From: Saccharomycodes ludwigii
Taxonomy: Eukaryota > Ascomycota > Saccharomycetes > Saccharomycodales > Saccharomycodaceae
Direction of reading: 5' to 3'
Assembly (NCBI RefSeq): GCF_020623625.1
Contig: NC_060205.1
Location: 861,501-925,500, forward strand
DNA length: 64,000 bases
Shown: piece by piece, positions 20,356 through 29,459 of the stretch
Numbering within the stretch: position 1 is the stretch's first letter
Layout: each line of letters opens with the position of its first letter
Program-made: the position numbers and the translations under genes
Notes under the pieces: generated by a model
Seen by the model: the letters and a program-made list of their open reading frames with translations, nothing else
Told to the model about the DNA's origin: nothing
Databases searched by the model: none

Positions 20356-20904
20356 TTATGTGATAGCCGAAGAAACGTTTCTTTTTTTTTTTATTACGTC
20401 TGAAAATAATAAACAACAACGCCCACACCACCCGTACCACCCACACCACCCACACCTTTCGCACCTTCTTGTTCTTTTCCTCTCTCTCTCAAAATATAAA
20501 ATTATTACTATTCCTTTTAACATTTTTGTTGAAAGGGAATTTTTACATTCTTATTTAAAAATAAAAATATCAACTTTTTCCTTTTTACCTTATAGTCAAG
20601 TAGTTACTGTACCTACCACTATTATTACTATTATTATTAACTAAACTGGCGCATTAATACATATCTTTATAAATAGATAAATCTTCCACTATTATTATTA
20701 TTACTAAATAATTTAATAACTTAATCAATCAACTAATCAATCGAAATTAACCATATCGATATATATATCTATATATATATATATATTGATATACAGCCAC
20801 ACACACACACACACCCTAGTATCCACAACTTCAAAAATAAAAACAACGCAGCATAAACGTAAAGTAAAAAAAAAAAAATAAAAAAAATATATTAGTAAAT
20901 TAAA
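19793..20904. promoter_or_regulatory. Long PSR promoter with G-rich run, 13-bp minisatellite and C-rich cluster
   Basis: The stretch holds G-runs (19908-19928), a 13-bp minisatellite (19948-20086), a C-rich CCCACACC block (20421-20456), ATATATAT runs (20754-20790) and a CA repeat (about 20799-20813). No protein gene was found. Confidence 0.6.
19948..20086 (+). repeat. 13-bp minisatellite, consensus TTARCGGATTAGG
   Basis: Seven consecutive 13-bp units run from 19948 to 20038: the first three differ only at position 4 (A or G) and the next four change the last bases. Decayed units continue to 20086. The unit contains ACGGATTAGG, which recalls parts of yeast telomere repeats such as ACGGAT and GATTAGG in Kluyveromyces, without the GGTGT Rap1 core. 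It follows a strongly G-rich run directly. Confidence 0.85.
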
Positions 20905-22554
20905 ATGGGTTTTATATCCAACATATTATGTTGTGCCTCTTCTAGTGTCTCTTCGCTGAAGGGAACAAAAACAACTGTCGGGAATACTACCCTAACTGCC
21001 ACTCCTAGCAACAATGTCAATAAATCACGTACTACTGCCGCAAGTTCGAGCGATGTGAATGTCTACAGTACTAAATCACATCCTTCTAATAAATCTACTA
21101 GTACTACTGTTGCTACATCCATTTCTCATCGTAACCATTCTCATTCCCATCACAGTCGTCACAGCACTGGTAATGTTAACGGCAACACAAAAGATATGGT
21201 GACAAAGCCTACTAATGTTCATAGTCATGCACATATTCATAATAATAGTAGTAGCAGTAATATTGACAACAAGGACAGCAATAAGGACAGTAGCTCCAAT
21301 TCCACCACAAATGATCATACCAACAACAGCAACAGTAATATTTCTAATCATCATAGTCATAGTACTCCTCACTTACACAACCACGGAAGCGCAGTCACTA
21401 ATGTTTCTAATTCTTCTGATACTGTAACTACGAATACCCGTGGAAATGACAATAGCCATGATAGCAGTAATAGTAGTGCCAATAATAACAACAATACAAA
21501 GGAGACAACCATAGTAACACAAGCCATCGAGGATGAAGATGAAGATGATGAAGACGATAATGAACGAATGGATATTGATAAAGATGATAAACGTACATAC
21601 ACTGCTACAACCACTGCCACAACCAGTACTTTAAGTACTGGCACAAGCAATACAGATAACGACACCAAGTTTTCATCCTCATTGGACGAAGATAACCACA
21701 TTAATAACACTTATGTGTCCAGTGTCCCAAAGGACTCCTCTGTAGTAATAGCAGATAAATCTTCCAACATAACTAACCCTCCACCTGATTCTTCAAGTTT
21801 TGTTCCCGCTTCAAGTAGTGACGGAAACAACAGCAACTACTATAACATCGACGAGGAGTACCAGTATGACGATTTATCATATGACGAAAACAACGATAGT
21901 ATCTTTCCTCCCCCAATGCTAGATTTAACTGCTTTACAACCGGGTCAAGCTCATGCCCCCAATTGCACCACGTTACTCCCACCAAAGGACGTTACCAGGT
22001 TTGGTAACAGAAAATGCTTGGTTCTAGATTTAGACGAAACTTTGGTACACTCTTCATTTAAATATTTGAGAACTGCTGATTTTGTTATACCTGTGGAGAT
22101 CGACGGCCAAGTTCACAATGTATATGTAATTAAAAGGCCTGGCGTGGATAAATTCTTAGAGGTTGTGGGTCAGTTATATGAGGTTGTTGTTTTTACTGCT
22201 TCTGTATCAAGATACGGTGACCCATTGTTAGATATATTAGACAACAAGCCTCAAAATAGCAAAGACGGTCATTATACTGGTAAGCAGAACGTTCATTACA
22301 GACTATTTAGGGATTCGTGCTATAATTACGAGGGCAATTATGTCAAGAATTTGTCTCAACTAGGCCGTCCATTAAGCGATATTATCATATTAGATAATTC
22401 TCCTGCTTCGTATATTTTTCATCCTCAACATGCTGTTCCTATATCATCCTGGTTTAGTGATTCACATGATAATGAATTGTTGGATATTTTGCCTATTTTG
22501 AACGACTTGAGTGGTGTACCGGATGTCTCAAAAATATTAGATGTTACCATATAA
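20905..22554 (+). CDS. PSR1: Psr1/Psr2-type plasma-membrane phosphatase (FCP/SCP family)
   Basis: The protein has 549 residues. The start [10 protein letters not shown] carries Gly2 for possible myristoylation and Cys9/Cys10 for palmitoylation, as in yeast Psr1/Psr2. Residues about 20-350 are low complexity (Ser/Thr/Asn/His/Asp). The catalytic domain has [11 protein letters not shown] with nucleophile Asp375 and Asp377, and continues through [27 protein letters not shown] and [15 protein letters not shown] to the end SKILDVTI. Compared with yeast it has about 12 extra residues before [16 protein letters not shown]. Psr1 and Psr2 act with Whi2 in the general stress and sodium response and in TORC1 control. 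In a non-duplicated genome one gene would stand for both paralogues. Confidence 0.93.
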   Translation: MGFISNILCCASSSVSSLKGTKTTVGNTTLTATPSNNVNKSRTTAASSSDVNVYSTKSHPSNKSTSTTVATSISHRNHSHSHHSRHSTGNVNGNTKDMVTKPTNVHSHAHIHNNSSSSNIDNKDSNKDSSSNSTTNDHTNNSNSNISNHHSHSTPHLHNHGSAVTNVSNSSDTVTTNTRGNDNSHDSSNSSANNNNNTKETTIVTQAIEDEDEDDEDDNERMDIDKDDKRTYTATTTATTSTLSTGTSNTDNDTKFSSSLDEDNHINNTYVSSVPKDSSVVIADKSSNITNPPPDSSSFVPASSSDGNNSNYYNIDEEYQYDDLSYDENNDSIFPPPMLDLTALQPGQAHAPNCTTLLPPKDVTRFGNRKCLVLDLDETLVHSSFKYLRTADFVIPVEIDGQVHNVYVIKRPGVDKFLEVVGQLYEVVVFTASVSRYGDPLLDILDNKPQNSKDGHYTGKQNVHYRLFRDSCYNYEGNYVKNLSQLGRPLSDIIILDNSPASYIFHPQHAVPISSWFSDSHDNELLDILPILNDLSGVPDVSKILDVTI

Positions 22555-23461
22555 TACATTATTTTTATTTTTATTTTTATTTTTGTTTTTACTTTTGTTT
22601 TTACTTTTTTTATTTTTATTTTTATTTTATTATTATCATTTCCAGCAGGTAAGATAGGTGGAGTGAGTAGAGATATAAAAGTATAAACCTAGTACTTATG
22701 ATAATTAAATTAGACGGCTACTAACTTTGTATTTTATTATACAATTTGATTTATTCCAAATGTTGTATTTTATTATTAATGCTATTAATATATTTATTTA
22801 TTTTATTTTATTATTTTTATTAATTTTTTTACTATGTATTTTTCTTTTGTTTATTTACTTCCATACCTGTACCTTATTCACCATCTTTCACTTTCCCAAC
22901 CACCTTCAATTGTCCCCATCCTTTCAAAAAAGAAAAAAAAAAAGAAAAAAAAAGAGAAAGAGAACAGATTAATACAATTTGTTGTTATTACCATTATTAC
23001 CAATTAATTATGAACCATGGATTATAAGTATATAAAGGAGAAGGGGAAACAAAACAAAACAAAACAAAACAAAAAAAAAAAAAAAAAAAAAAAGAGGTTT
23101 ATTGATCAATTAAATATTATTTTTATTTATATTTTTGTTATTATGTTTCTTATTATAAAGCTGGTCTTTATAATGTAATTATTGTAACGTATATTATATA
23201 TTTTTTTGGATAAACATATATAGGCAATATTACAATTATCATTATGATTCCGCATGATAGTACTGTTGATATATATATATAAATCAAAGCAGGAAAGAAA
23301 ATATAACTATATATAACTATACATTTTTTTTTTTTTTTTAATACTTTATTAATAGTTTCATCGATATTGTTATTATATATCTGTATTTATATTTGTGCCA
23401 TTTTCCTATATTATAAATGAAAACATATAAAAATAAATAAATAAAAATACACTGCTTTAGC
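22555..23461. other. Convergent PSR/SOF1 intergenic region
   Basis: Dominated by TTTTA repeats just after PSR (22560-22630), AT-rich simple sequence and CAAAA/A-runs (23050-23095). A TACTAAC at 22719-22725 has no matching 5' splice site or exon. No gene was found. Confidence 0.5.
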
Positions 23462-24919
23462 TCAATCTTCAAGCTCATCTTTTTCTTCTTTGTACTTTCT
23501 ATCAGTATCTTCATTTTCATATTTGAAAACTTGGCCAACAATTTGCTTTTTTCTTTCAGGCACAAATGCCATATCTTTACGTGTTTTCCTTTCATTCATT
23601 TCCCTCCTCCTCAAACTGTCAAGTTCAACTTTCTTAATTTCACCAGCCTTCTTTATAACCTTAGGAACATGTCTGTGCCTACCGATTCTTCTAATTTCAG
23701 GCATGTACTTGAACTTCTCCTTCAATTTTTCATCGTATTCTAGTTTACTCTTTTCCTTACTGGTCTTCACGTTGGATCTTTCCCAAGAAACACCTCTCCA
23801 CAATCTTACGTTTCCATCATCACTACCACTAACGATATACTTGCTGTCCATTGTATATTTAACTTGAAAAACTCTTTGCATTCTTTTTGTGTGATAAACA
23901 TCTCTTGAGTGTCCTTGTCTGACATTGTAAATCCTAATTGTCTTATCATATGACCCAGTCACTATTTCTTCACCAGTGGGAGAAAAATCAACGTCCATGA
24001 CGGCACTAACATGATCCTTGAAAACGTTTAAAGCTCTGGATAATTTTCTCATATCATAATAATAACAATTATGGTCTTCATTGGCAACTACAAAATTAAA
24101 CGCTTCCATAGGATTCCAACAGATGGCATTCGTCCTCATCGTTTGCACCAATTTTTGCGTTGGTGAATTTGTCCTTAAATCATACAACACAATGCTATTA
24201 TCTGTACCTGTACTACACAATATATCTTTTTCCACTTGGTTGAATTTTACATGCGTTACTGTGTCACAACCCCAACTTAAATCACTTAGCGGCTTGGATC
24301 TATTACAATCCCATAATTGAATCGTTGGTCCACCAGTAATAAATTGTGCTTTGTCCCTATGACAATCTAAGCTTTGGAAAGCTGTTTCCCCATAAAACGT
24401 TTTAACTAGTCCAATTTCATTACGTGTGTCCTTTTCAACTTTCTCTGAAAACTTGCTACTGGTTAAACCATTGTTTAAACTATCTACATCCCATAACTTA
24501 ATTGTTTTATCATCACCACAAGAAATTAACATTCCTGCAGCGCTCCCTAACAATTGTGGGGTCATACTTAACCCAGTAACCAGTCCATAATGTGCTTTAT
24601 AACTTAACTTTTCAGTTCTATCATTTAAATTCCAAAACTTGATTATACCTTCGCCATCCCCAGTGCTTATTTGATTTAAAATATGATAGTTTTTGGCGAT
24701 GTGATAAACACCATCTCTATGACCATACCCTAGTTGTCCAATAAATGGTTTTGCAAACATTCTTTCCAACTTTGTTGCTTGTAATGCCTTAGTATATTCT
24801 CTAGCTCTTTCAAACGCATGCAATTCCGGATTCAAGTTCCTTGGTAACGCTGATTCTTGAGTGGATTTAATTGGGACATAATCATCTGCAGATCTATTAA
24901 TGGTGTTGATTTTAACCAT
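23462..24919 (-). CDS. SOF1: Sof1, WD40 subunit of the SSU processome
   Basis: The protein has 485 residues (about 489 in S. cerevisiae). The N-terminus SADDYVPIKSTQESALPRNLNP and the final Sof1-like domain (RRIGRHRHVPKVIKKAGEIKK...RREMNERK) are diagnostic and flank about seven WD repeats (for example GDDKTIKLWDVDSL, GSYDKTIRIYNVRQG, GSDDGNVRLWRGV). Sof1 associates with U3 snoRNP and is needed for 18S rRNA production. It converges with PSR, as in S. cerevisiae. Confidence 0.96.
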   Translation of the reverse strand: MVKINTINRSADDYVPIKSTQESALPRNLNPELHAFERAREYTKALQATKLERMFAKPFIGQLGYGHRDGVYHIAKNYHILNQISTGDGEGIIKFWNLNDRTEKLSYKAHYGLVTGLSMTPQLLGSAAGMLISCGDDKTIKLWDVDSLNNGLTSSKFSEKVEKDTRNEIGLVKTFYGETAFQSLDCHRDKAQFITGGPTIQLWDCNRSKPLSDLSWGCDTVTHVKFNQVEKDILCSTGTDNSIVLYDLRTNSPTQKLVQTMRTNAICWNPMEAFNFVVANEDHNCYYYDMRKLSRALNVFKDHVSAVMDVDFSPTGEEIVTGSYDKTIRIYNVRQGHSRDVYHTKRMQRVFQVKYTMDSKYIVSGSDDGNVRLWRGVSWERSNVKTSKEKSKLEYDEKLKEKFKYMPEIRRIGRHRHVPKVIKKAGEIKKVELDSLRRREMNERKTRKDMAFVPERKKQIVGQVFKYENEDTDRKYKEEKDELED

Positions 24920-25503
24920 GTTCGTGATAATTTTTTTATTTTACTTTATTCTTGAGAGTGTGTTTTAGAGTATGAGGATAGAGTTTATCATATTTATTAA
25001 AAAATATATATATATATATGGAAATTTTAGTGAACAAAAAATAAAAGAAAAGGAAAAAGAATGGAAAAAAAGAAAAAGAAAAAGAAAAAGAAAAAGAAAC
25101 GACTAAATGGTGAAAAAAAAAAAGGCAATATCCGAAAGTGTCCGCTAAAGCTCGGAATGGATGGATGGACGACTTAATATTTGAGTTATACTTTAATATC
25201 ATTGAAAATCAGCTGCAGTTCAATCAAGTTTGTTTCTCTGTTATGATGAAACCAAGGATAAAATTATATTCCTCTTGGTCATTCAATCTTTTGTAAAAAT
25301 GCAAATAATAGTAATCATAATTTGTAAAATAGTTATATTTACTACCTAGATTCCTTATTGCCAGATGAAATAAACCAAGTTTCATTTGAATTATCCTAAG
25401 GAGAATATTTATAAATTCCCCACTTAGTTCATTATCTAATTATTTCTACATAATGGAAATGTTTTTTTTTCTTTTTTTTTTTTTTTTTTTTAGTTCTCAA
25501 TTA
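24920..25503. other. Intergenic SOF1 promoter / YEH 3' end
   Basis: Contains a GAAAAA array (about 25047-25100) that serves as a SOF1 promoter purine tract, TATATATATA near 25008, and a T-run (25473-25491) beyond the YEH stop. An ATGATGA at 25243-25249 was considered and dropped as a snoRNA box C. Confidence 0.5.
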
Positions 25504-27072
25504 TTATATATGTTCCAAGATAGGTTGAGCTATTTTGGTTATAACATCTTTTGCCCATAAAACATCCAAATGCGAATAATCTTCAATGTACCAAATTTTG
25601 TAAACAGTTGGATCTTCATAGGTGGTAAAATGATTTATTAATCTAGCACCATCTACTAACCGATCCTGTTTGGGTGCAAATATCAATATCTTTGGCCATT
25701 CATTACCGCTATTTTTTAACTGATGCTTATGGAAGTTGTCTGATATGTCAGCAGTAGCATTGTGTTCATGATATTCTACAGTAGGAAACCATATTTTATC
25801 ATCTGGGAAGAATGCTTTACTAAACTTTCCATTTCTAAAACTTGGATTGGAAGGACTTAACCACCATCTCATTAGTTTTACACTTATAGCCACCGGTGAA
25901 AAAAGAAAGTGCCTGTTACGCAATTTAGGGTTCCACAATGTATCGCTCCAATCAAACAAGTAATTGAACATAATATATGATAAATTACTGAAAATTTTGG
26001 TTCCCACCATAATATTTCTCATTTTTAACATCAGCGGGATAAACGATTTGATACCGTAGACCAATTTAAAATCAATGAAAAAAGCCATTAAAATAACTGG
26101 AATTTTCTTGTATAACAATTCACCTGGATATATGGCTGGTGATAAAGCAACGAAATTATCTATTTTATTGATTAACTGTGTCTTATTCACTAATGATAAT
26201 AGGCTTTGCATTGTCCCTTGAGAATGACCAATTAAATTCAACTTAAAACATCCGGTTTTCATTAAAACAAAATCAACCAGACAAGGAAGATCATAGTTGC
26301 ACATTTCTTGAATATCCCAGTCCCATTTTACACTAGTGGAACCATTACCTTTTTTGTATTGTTTCAATTTAGTTGTATCCCATTCTGGATCAAACCCACA
26401 ACGATTATTGCCTAACCAACAGTCTCTCTCACCTATTTTAGATAAATAATATGCAATTGATTCTGTTCCGGATGAAGCAAAGGAGCCACTACTCTGTAGT
26501 AACCCATGTATAAATAAAATAGGCAATTTCCCCTTACGTTTACTATCAGATTTCTCTTCATTGGTCAGACTACTACTACTATTACCGCTGACGTTTCCTT
26601 GTTTAATGCTAGGGTTTATTATATGCCATAGGTCTAAAACAAATCCATCTTCTGTGGTGACTTTGAAAGGTTCAATAAGTAAACCATATTGCTGAAAGTA
26701 ATAATTCAAGTCCGGTACCAATTCAGTAGGTTCGCTAAAAAACAAACCTTGTTTACTCCCAGCAGTTTTACCGTTATTCTTTCCATCATTATTTTTCATA
26801 TGCTGAACATTATTTTCATCGTCATGAACATGTTCAAATGGATTTTCGTACACTTTATTGGTATTGGAACTATTTGATCGTGTTGCTGGTGTAAAAATAA
26901 TCTTAGCAGGATGTTTTATTTTATTATTGATTGCTTTTTCATCTCTTGCCTTGGATTTTGGAGTTATTAGTTGGTGTATGATAGATATAAAAAACAGACC
27001 TCCTAGAAATTGTGTAGTTAGCATCCATGATGATATTGTATAAAAGTGTGATAATAAAATAAAAAAAGACAT
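25504..27072 (-). CDS. YEH1: Yeh1/Yeh2-type steryl ester hydrolase
   Basis: The protein has 522 residues. An N-terminal membrane segment (about residues 10-37) is followed by a Lys/Asn-rich linker and an acid-lipase alpha/beta-hydrolase domain: LVPDLNYYFQQYGLLIEPFKVTTEDGF, LPILFIHGLLQSSGSFASSGTES, DCWLGNNRCG and the nucleophile elbow GHSQG (Ser284). A His near the C-terminus (YSHLDVLW) fits the triad. These match Yeh1/Yeh2 better than Tgl1. The enzymes release sterols from steryl esters at lipid droplets or the plasma membrane. Its position beside SOF1 (as YEH1) and the IRC25-like gene (as YEH2) supports a single ancestor of both paralogues. Confidence 0.9.
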   Translation of the reverse strand: MSFFILLSHFYTISSWMLTTQFLGGLFFISIIHQLITPKSKARDEKAINNKIKHPAKIIFTPATRSNSSNTNKVYENPFEHVHDDENNVQHMKNNDGKNNGKTAGSKQGLFFSEPTELVPDLNYYFQQYGLLIEPFKVTTEDGFVLDLWHIINPSIKQGNVSGNSSSSLTNEEKSDSKRKGKLPILFIHGLLQSSGSFASSGTESIAYYLSKIGERDCWLGNNRCGFDPEWDTTKLKQYKKGNGSTSVKWDWDIQEMCNYDLPCLVDFVLMKTGCFKLNLIGHSQGTMQSLLSLVNKTQLINKIDNFVALSPAIYPGELLYKKIPVILMAFFIDFKLVYGIKSFIPLMLKMRNIMVGTKIFSNLSYIMFNYLFDWSDTLWNPKLRNRHFLFSPVAISVKLMRWWLSPSNPSFRNGKFSKAFFPDDKIWFPTVEYHEHNATADISDNFHKHQLKNSGNEWPKILIFAPKQDRLVDGARLINHFTTYEDPTVYKIWYIEDYSHLDVLWAKDVITKIAQPILEHI

Positions 27073-27517
27073 TCGTTTATATTTTATGGTTTTGAAAGAA
27101 TTATTTTAATGTATGATGGAATGGAAGTAGTGTTCCCCTTGCAGCAAAAGAAAGAATGCTATGGTTTGAGATGAATAAATAGCTATATAATCCGATGTAT
27201 TAACGAGTTACGGAAATTTTAATTCATGTAAATCTTTCATAGTTTTTAAAAGCGAGTTGGTACCACCGAAAAAAGTTACATTGATTTTATTTATTTATTT
27301 TTTTATCTTTACGTTTTTATGTTTTCGTTTTTTTTATTTTTTTTTATTTTTTTTTTTTTTTTTTTTTCATTTCTTTTGAATTAGTTCCTTCTTTAATAAA
27401 AAATGAAAAAAAAAGTTATTTATTCAACAACCATAGCTTTAATTCAGGTAAAGAATAAATAACTAAATATAAAATACACTTGTTGTTTATCTTTTTACAG
27501 AGAATTAGCTTTACAAT
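27073..27517. promoter_or_regulatory. Divergent YEH/IRC25-like promoter
   Basis: A long T-rich block (27300-27370, including 23 T at 27345-27367) dominates. No clear factor sites or genes were found. Confidence 0.45.
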
Positions 27518-27979
27518 ATGTTTTATACAGAAACTCAATTCAATTTAATCGACAATATCGGTTCTAACTCTGATAACCCGCAGATAGTGCATATATTATC
27601 ACAGCATTTCTCCAATAGAGTTTTAGTTCAGTTGAGATTAAATGGCGAGTTAGACACGACTTATTCAGTAACATGTCAAGATGTAACTAAAGTTTTACTA
27701 TCAGAAGATAACAATAGCATGGAGAATGAATATACCAATGATCATATGTCAAATTACCAAATAGATACATTATTCGGGGATTCAAATAACATGCAATTGC
27801 CTATAATGGCAGCACAGATATCAGAATTATATATTAAAAATAAGTTAAAAGTTTCTGGTAGTGAATCATTTATAATAATGTTATCCTCAAAGTTATTAAA
27901 CCGAGAAAAAATTACTGATAACATCTCTTTGTTTGATATTTTATTAAAGATTTTAACAAACATTAAGAATATGTACTAA
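27518..27979 (+). CDS. IRC25: Irc25/Poc3-like proteasome assembly chaperone (by position)
   Basis: The protein has 153 residues. It has no motif I can name with certainty. The pattern of an N-terminal strand pair (VLVQLRLNGELDTTYSV), then LPIMAAQISELYI and SFIIMLSSKLLNRE, is compatible with small PAC3/PAC4-type proteasome assembly chaperones. The stronger argument is order: in S. cerevisiae YEH2, IRC25, SDO1 and IZH3 are consecutive with orientations -, +, -, - (YLR020C-YLR023C), exactly as here. Irc25/Poc3 pairs with Poc4 to help alpha-ring assembly. The yeast protein is longer (about 179 residues), so the call is tentative. Confidence 0.6.
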   Translation: MFYTETQFNLIDNIGSNSDNPQIVHILSQHFSNRVLVQLRLNGELDTTYSVTCQDVTKVLLSEDNNSMENEYTNDHMSNYQIDTLFGDSNNMQLPIMAAQISELYIKNKLKVSGSESFIIMLSSKLLNREKITDNISLFDILLKILTNIKNMY

Positions 27980-28076
27980 TAATATATGTATCTTATTAAA
28001 TTAGCTTCCATGTACCGTTTTATAACAATATATTATATAAAAGAGTGCGAAAAAAAAAAAAAAAAAAAAAAAAAGT

Positions 28077-28817
28077 TCATTCATCTACTACTGCCATATC
28101 TAAAACTTGTATATTGCCCACTTGACCGTTATTTAATGAGCCAACAATTTCCCTATAACTAACAGGATCAATTAAACCTTCACATCCCCATTTAATATTC
28201 TCTTGTTCTATCTTCTTTTTACTTAAAAACAAAGTTTCCAATCTGTCAATCAATTTATCATCAGTAACATTCTCCACAATAACTTTGACTTTCATTTTGG
28301 CTCGAACTATGGGGATAATTTGTTTACTAATTAACAACTTAATAGCTTCTAAAGCTTGTAGTTTAGCAGGTTTGGTTATCACAATATTAAATTTCAATTC
28401 TTGTAAGGCTTTATGAATCATCGTTGGAGGGTATCTTTTTTTACTCCTAGGGTTAATGCATTTCATACTAATAATATTTAACATTTCATTATTAATTTGC
28501 TGTAATTTTAATTGTCTTTCTTTATCACTTAGTTGCAATTCACCCTTTTCTAAAATAAATTTAATTATAGTAGTTTGATCAGTAGTTTCAAAGCATTGTT
28601 GTAAATCTTCTAATGGTGCAACTAATCCCTTTGATACATTTGTAAAAATTTGATGTATTTGTAAAACTTCATCTATATCTTTTTCTACACCCTTTCTATA
28701 ATCTTGGACTTTATTTTGGTAGCATGCTAATTCAAATCTTTTTTTGTGTCTTTTAAGACGAACTAACGAAACATTGGTCAATTTAATTTGACCCATAGGT
28801 TGATTTATTAAGCCCAT
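28077..28817 (-). CDS. SDO1: Sdo1, SBDS-family 60S maturation factor
   Basis: The protein has 246 residues (about 250 in S. cerevisiae). The N-terminal SBDS domain INQPMGQIKLTNVSLVRLKRHKKRFELACYQNKV, the middle YPPTMIHKALQELKF and IIPIVRAKMKVKV are highly conserved, and it ends VQVLDMAVVDE. With the GTPase Efl1 it evicts Tif6 from nascent 60S subunits; the human gene is mutated in Shwachman-Diamond syndrome. It converges on the IRC25-like gene across 97 bp containing an A-run. Confidence 0.97.
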   Translation of the reverse strand: MGLINQPMGQIKLTNVSLVRLKRHKKRFELACYQNKVQDYRKGVEKDIDEVLQIHQIFTNVSKGLVAPLEDLQQCFETTDQTTIIKFILEKGELQLSDKERQLKLQQINNEMLNIISMKCINPRSKKRYPPTMIHKALQELKFNIVITKPAKLQALEAIKLLISKQIIPIVRAKMKVKVIVENVTDDKLIDRLETLFLSKKKIEQENIKWGCEGLIDPVSYREIVGSLNNGQVGNIQVLDMAVVDE

Positions 28818-29459
28818 ATTTTGATATCCCTTTGTTAATTTAATTTATTTCTTTTTCCTTTCCTCAATTTTTTCAGTATTGATAATTGGAGGGGAAATAA
28901 GAAAGAAAAGAATGAAAAATGTTAAAAGGAAAAGAGAAGTAAAGTGTTTTAATATTTCAGTTATTCGGACAAAAAAAAAAAAAAAAAAAAAAAAAAAACT
29001 TTTTCGTTTTTGTTACTATCCGAAACGTAAATCCGAAAATTGTTTAATTGTTTTCAGATCTTTTTTCTTTTTTCTTTTTTCTTTTTTTCTTTTTTTATAC
29101 ATATCTTAAACAATCCCCGGAGATTCGTTTTCCCTAAAAAAGAAAAAAAATAGAAAACAATAGCAGGAAATATACGCATAGAAATGAATTACAAAATGAA
29201 TTACAAAATGATAACACTTCCCAAAAACAAACTTAACGATATTTTAAATCAGAACGTAAAGACAAACAAACTACATGAATTAAATAAACAAAATGAATAA
29301 ATAAAAATCAATCAACATAACGTCATATGTACATAATATAGTAATAGACAAACCGTCCAAGTCAAATACTATTTTTTTTAAAAAAAAAAAACAAAAAAAG
29401 CATAAAAAACAAAAAAAAAGCATAAAAAATTCAAAAAAAAAAAAAAAAAAACTAAAATC
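28818..29459. other. Intergenic SDO1 promoter / IZH3 3' end
   Basis: Contains an A-run (28972-28998) and TTTTTTC repeats (29059-29095) in the SDO1 promoter, then A-runs with AAAAAGCATAAAAAAC repeated twice (about 29394-29430) near the IZH3 stop. No gene was found. Confidence 0.5.

Noticed and set aside
20360-20644. A 94-residue frame upstream of PSR (His/Pro-rich start)
   Set aside because: Its His-Pro-His-Pro stretch is just the C-rich CCACACC block in translation; no similarity or signal of coding was seen.
22719-22725. TACTAAC suggesting an intron downstream of PSR
   Set aside because: No GTATGT-like donor upstream in range and no coding sequence on either side.
25243-25249. ATGATGA as box C of a C/D snoRNA
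   Set aside because: No CTGA box D follows within about 150 nt and no closing stem was seen.
27440-27517. Possible short 5' intron upstream of the IRC25-like gene (GGTAAAGA ... TTTACAG)
   Set aside because: The reading frame after the acceptor meets TAG before the ATG, there is no TACTAAC, and the ATG at 27518 gives a complete frame.
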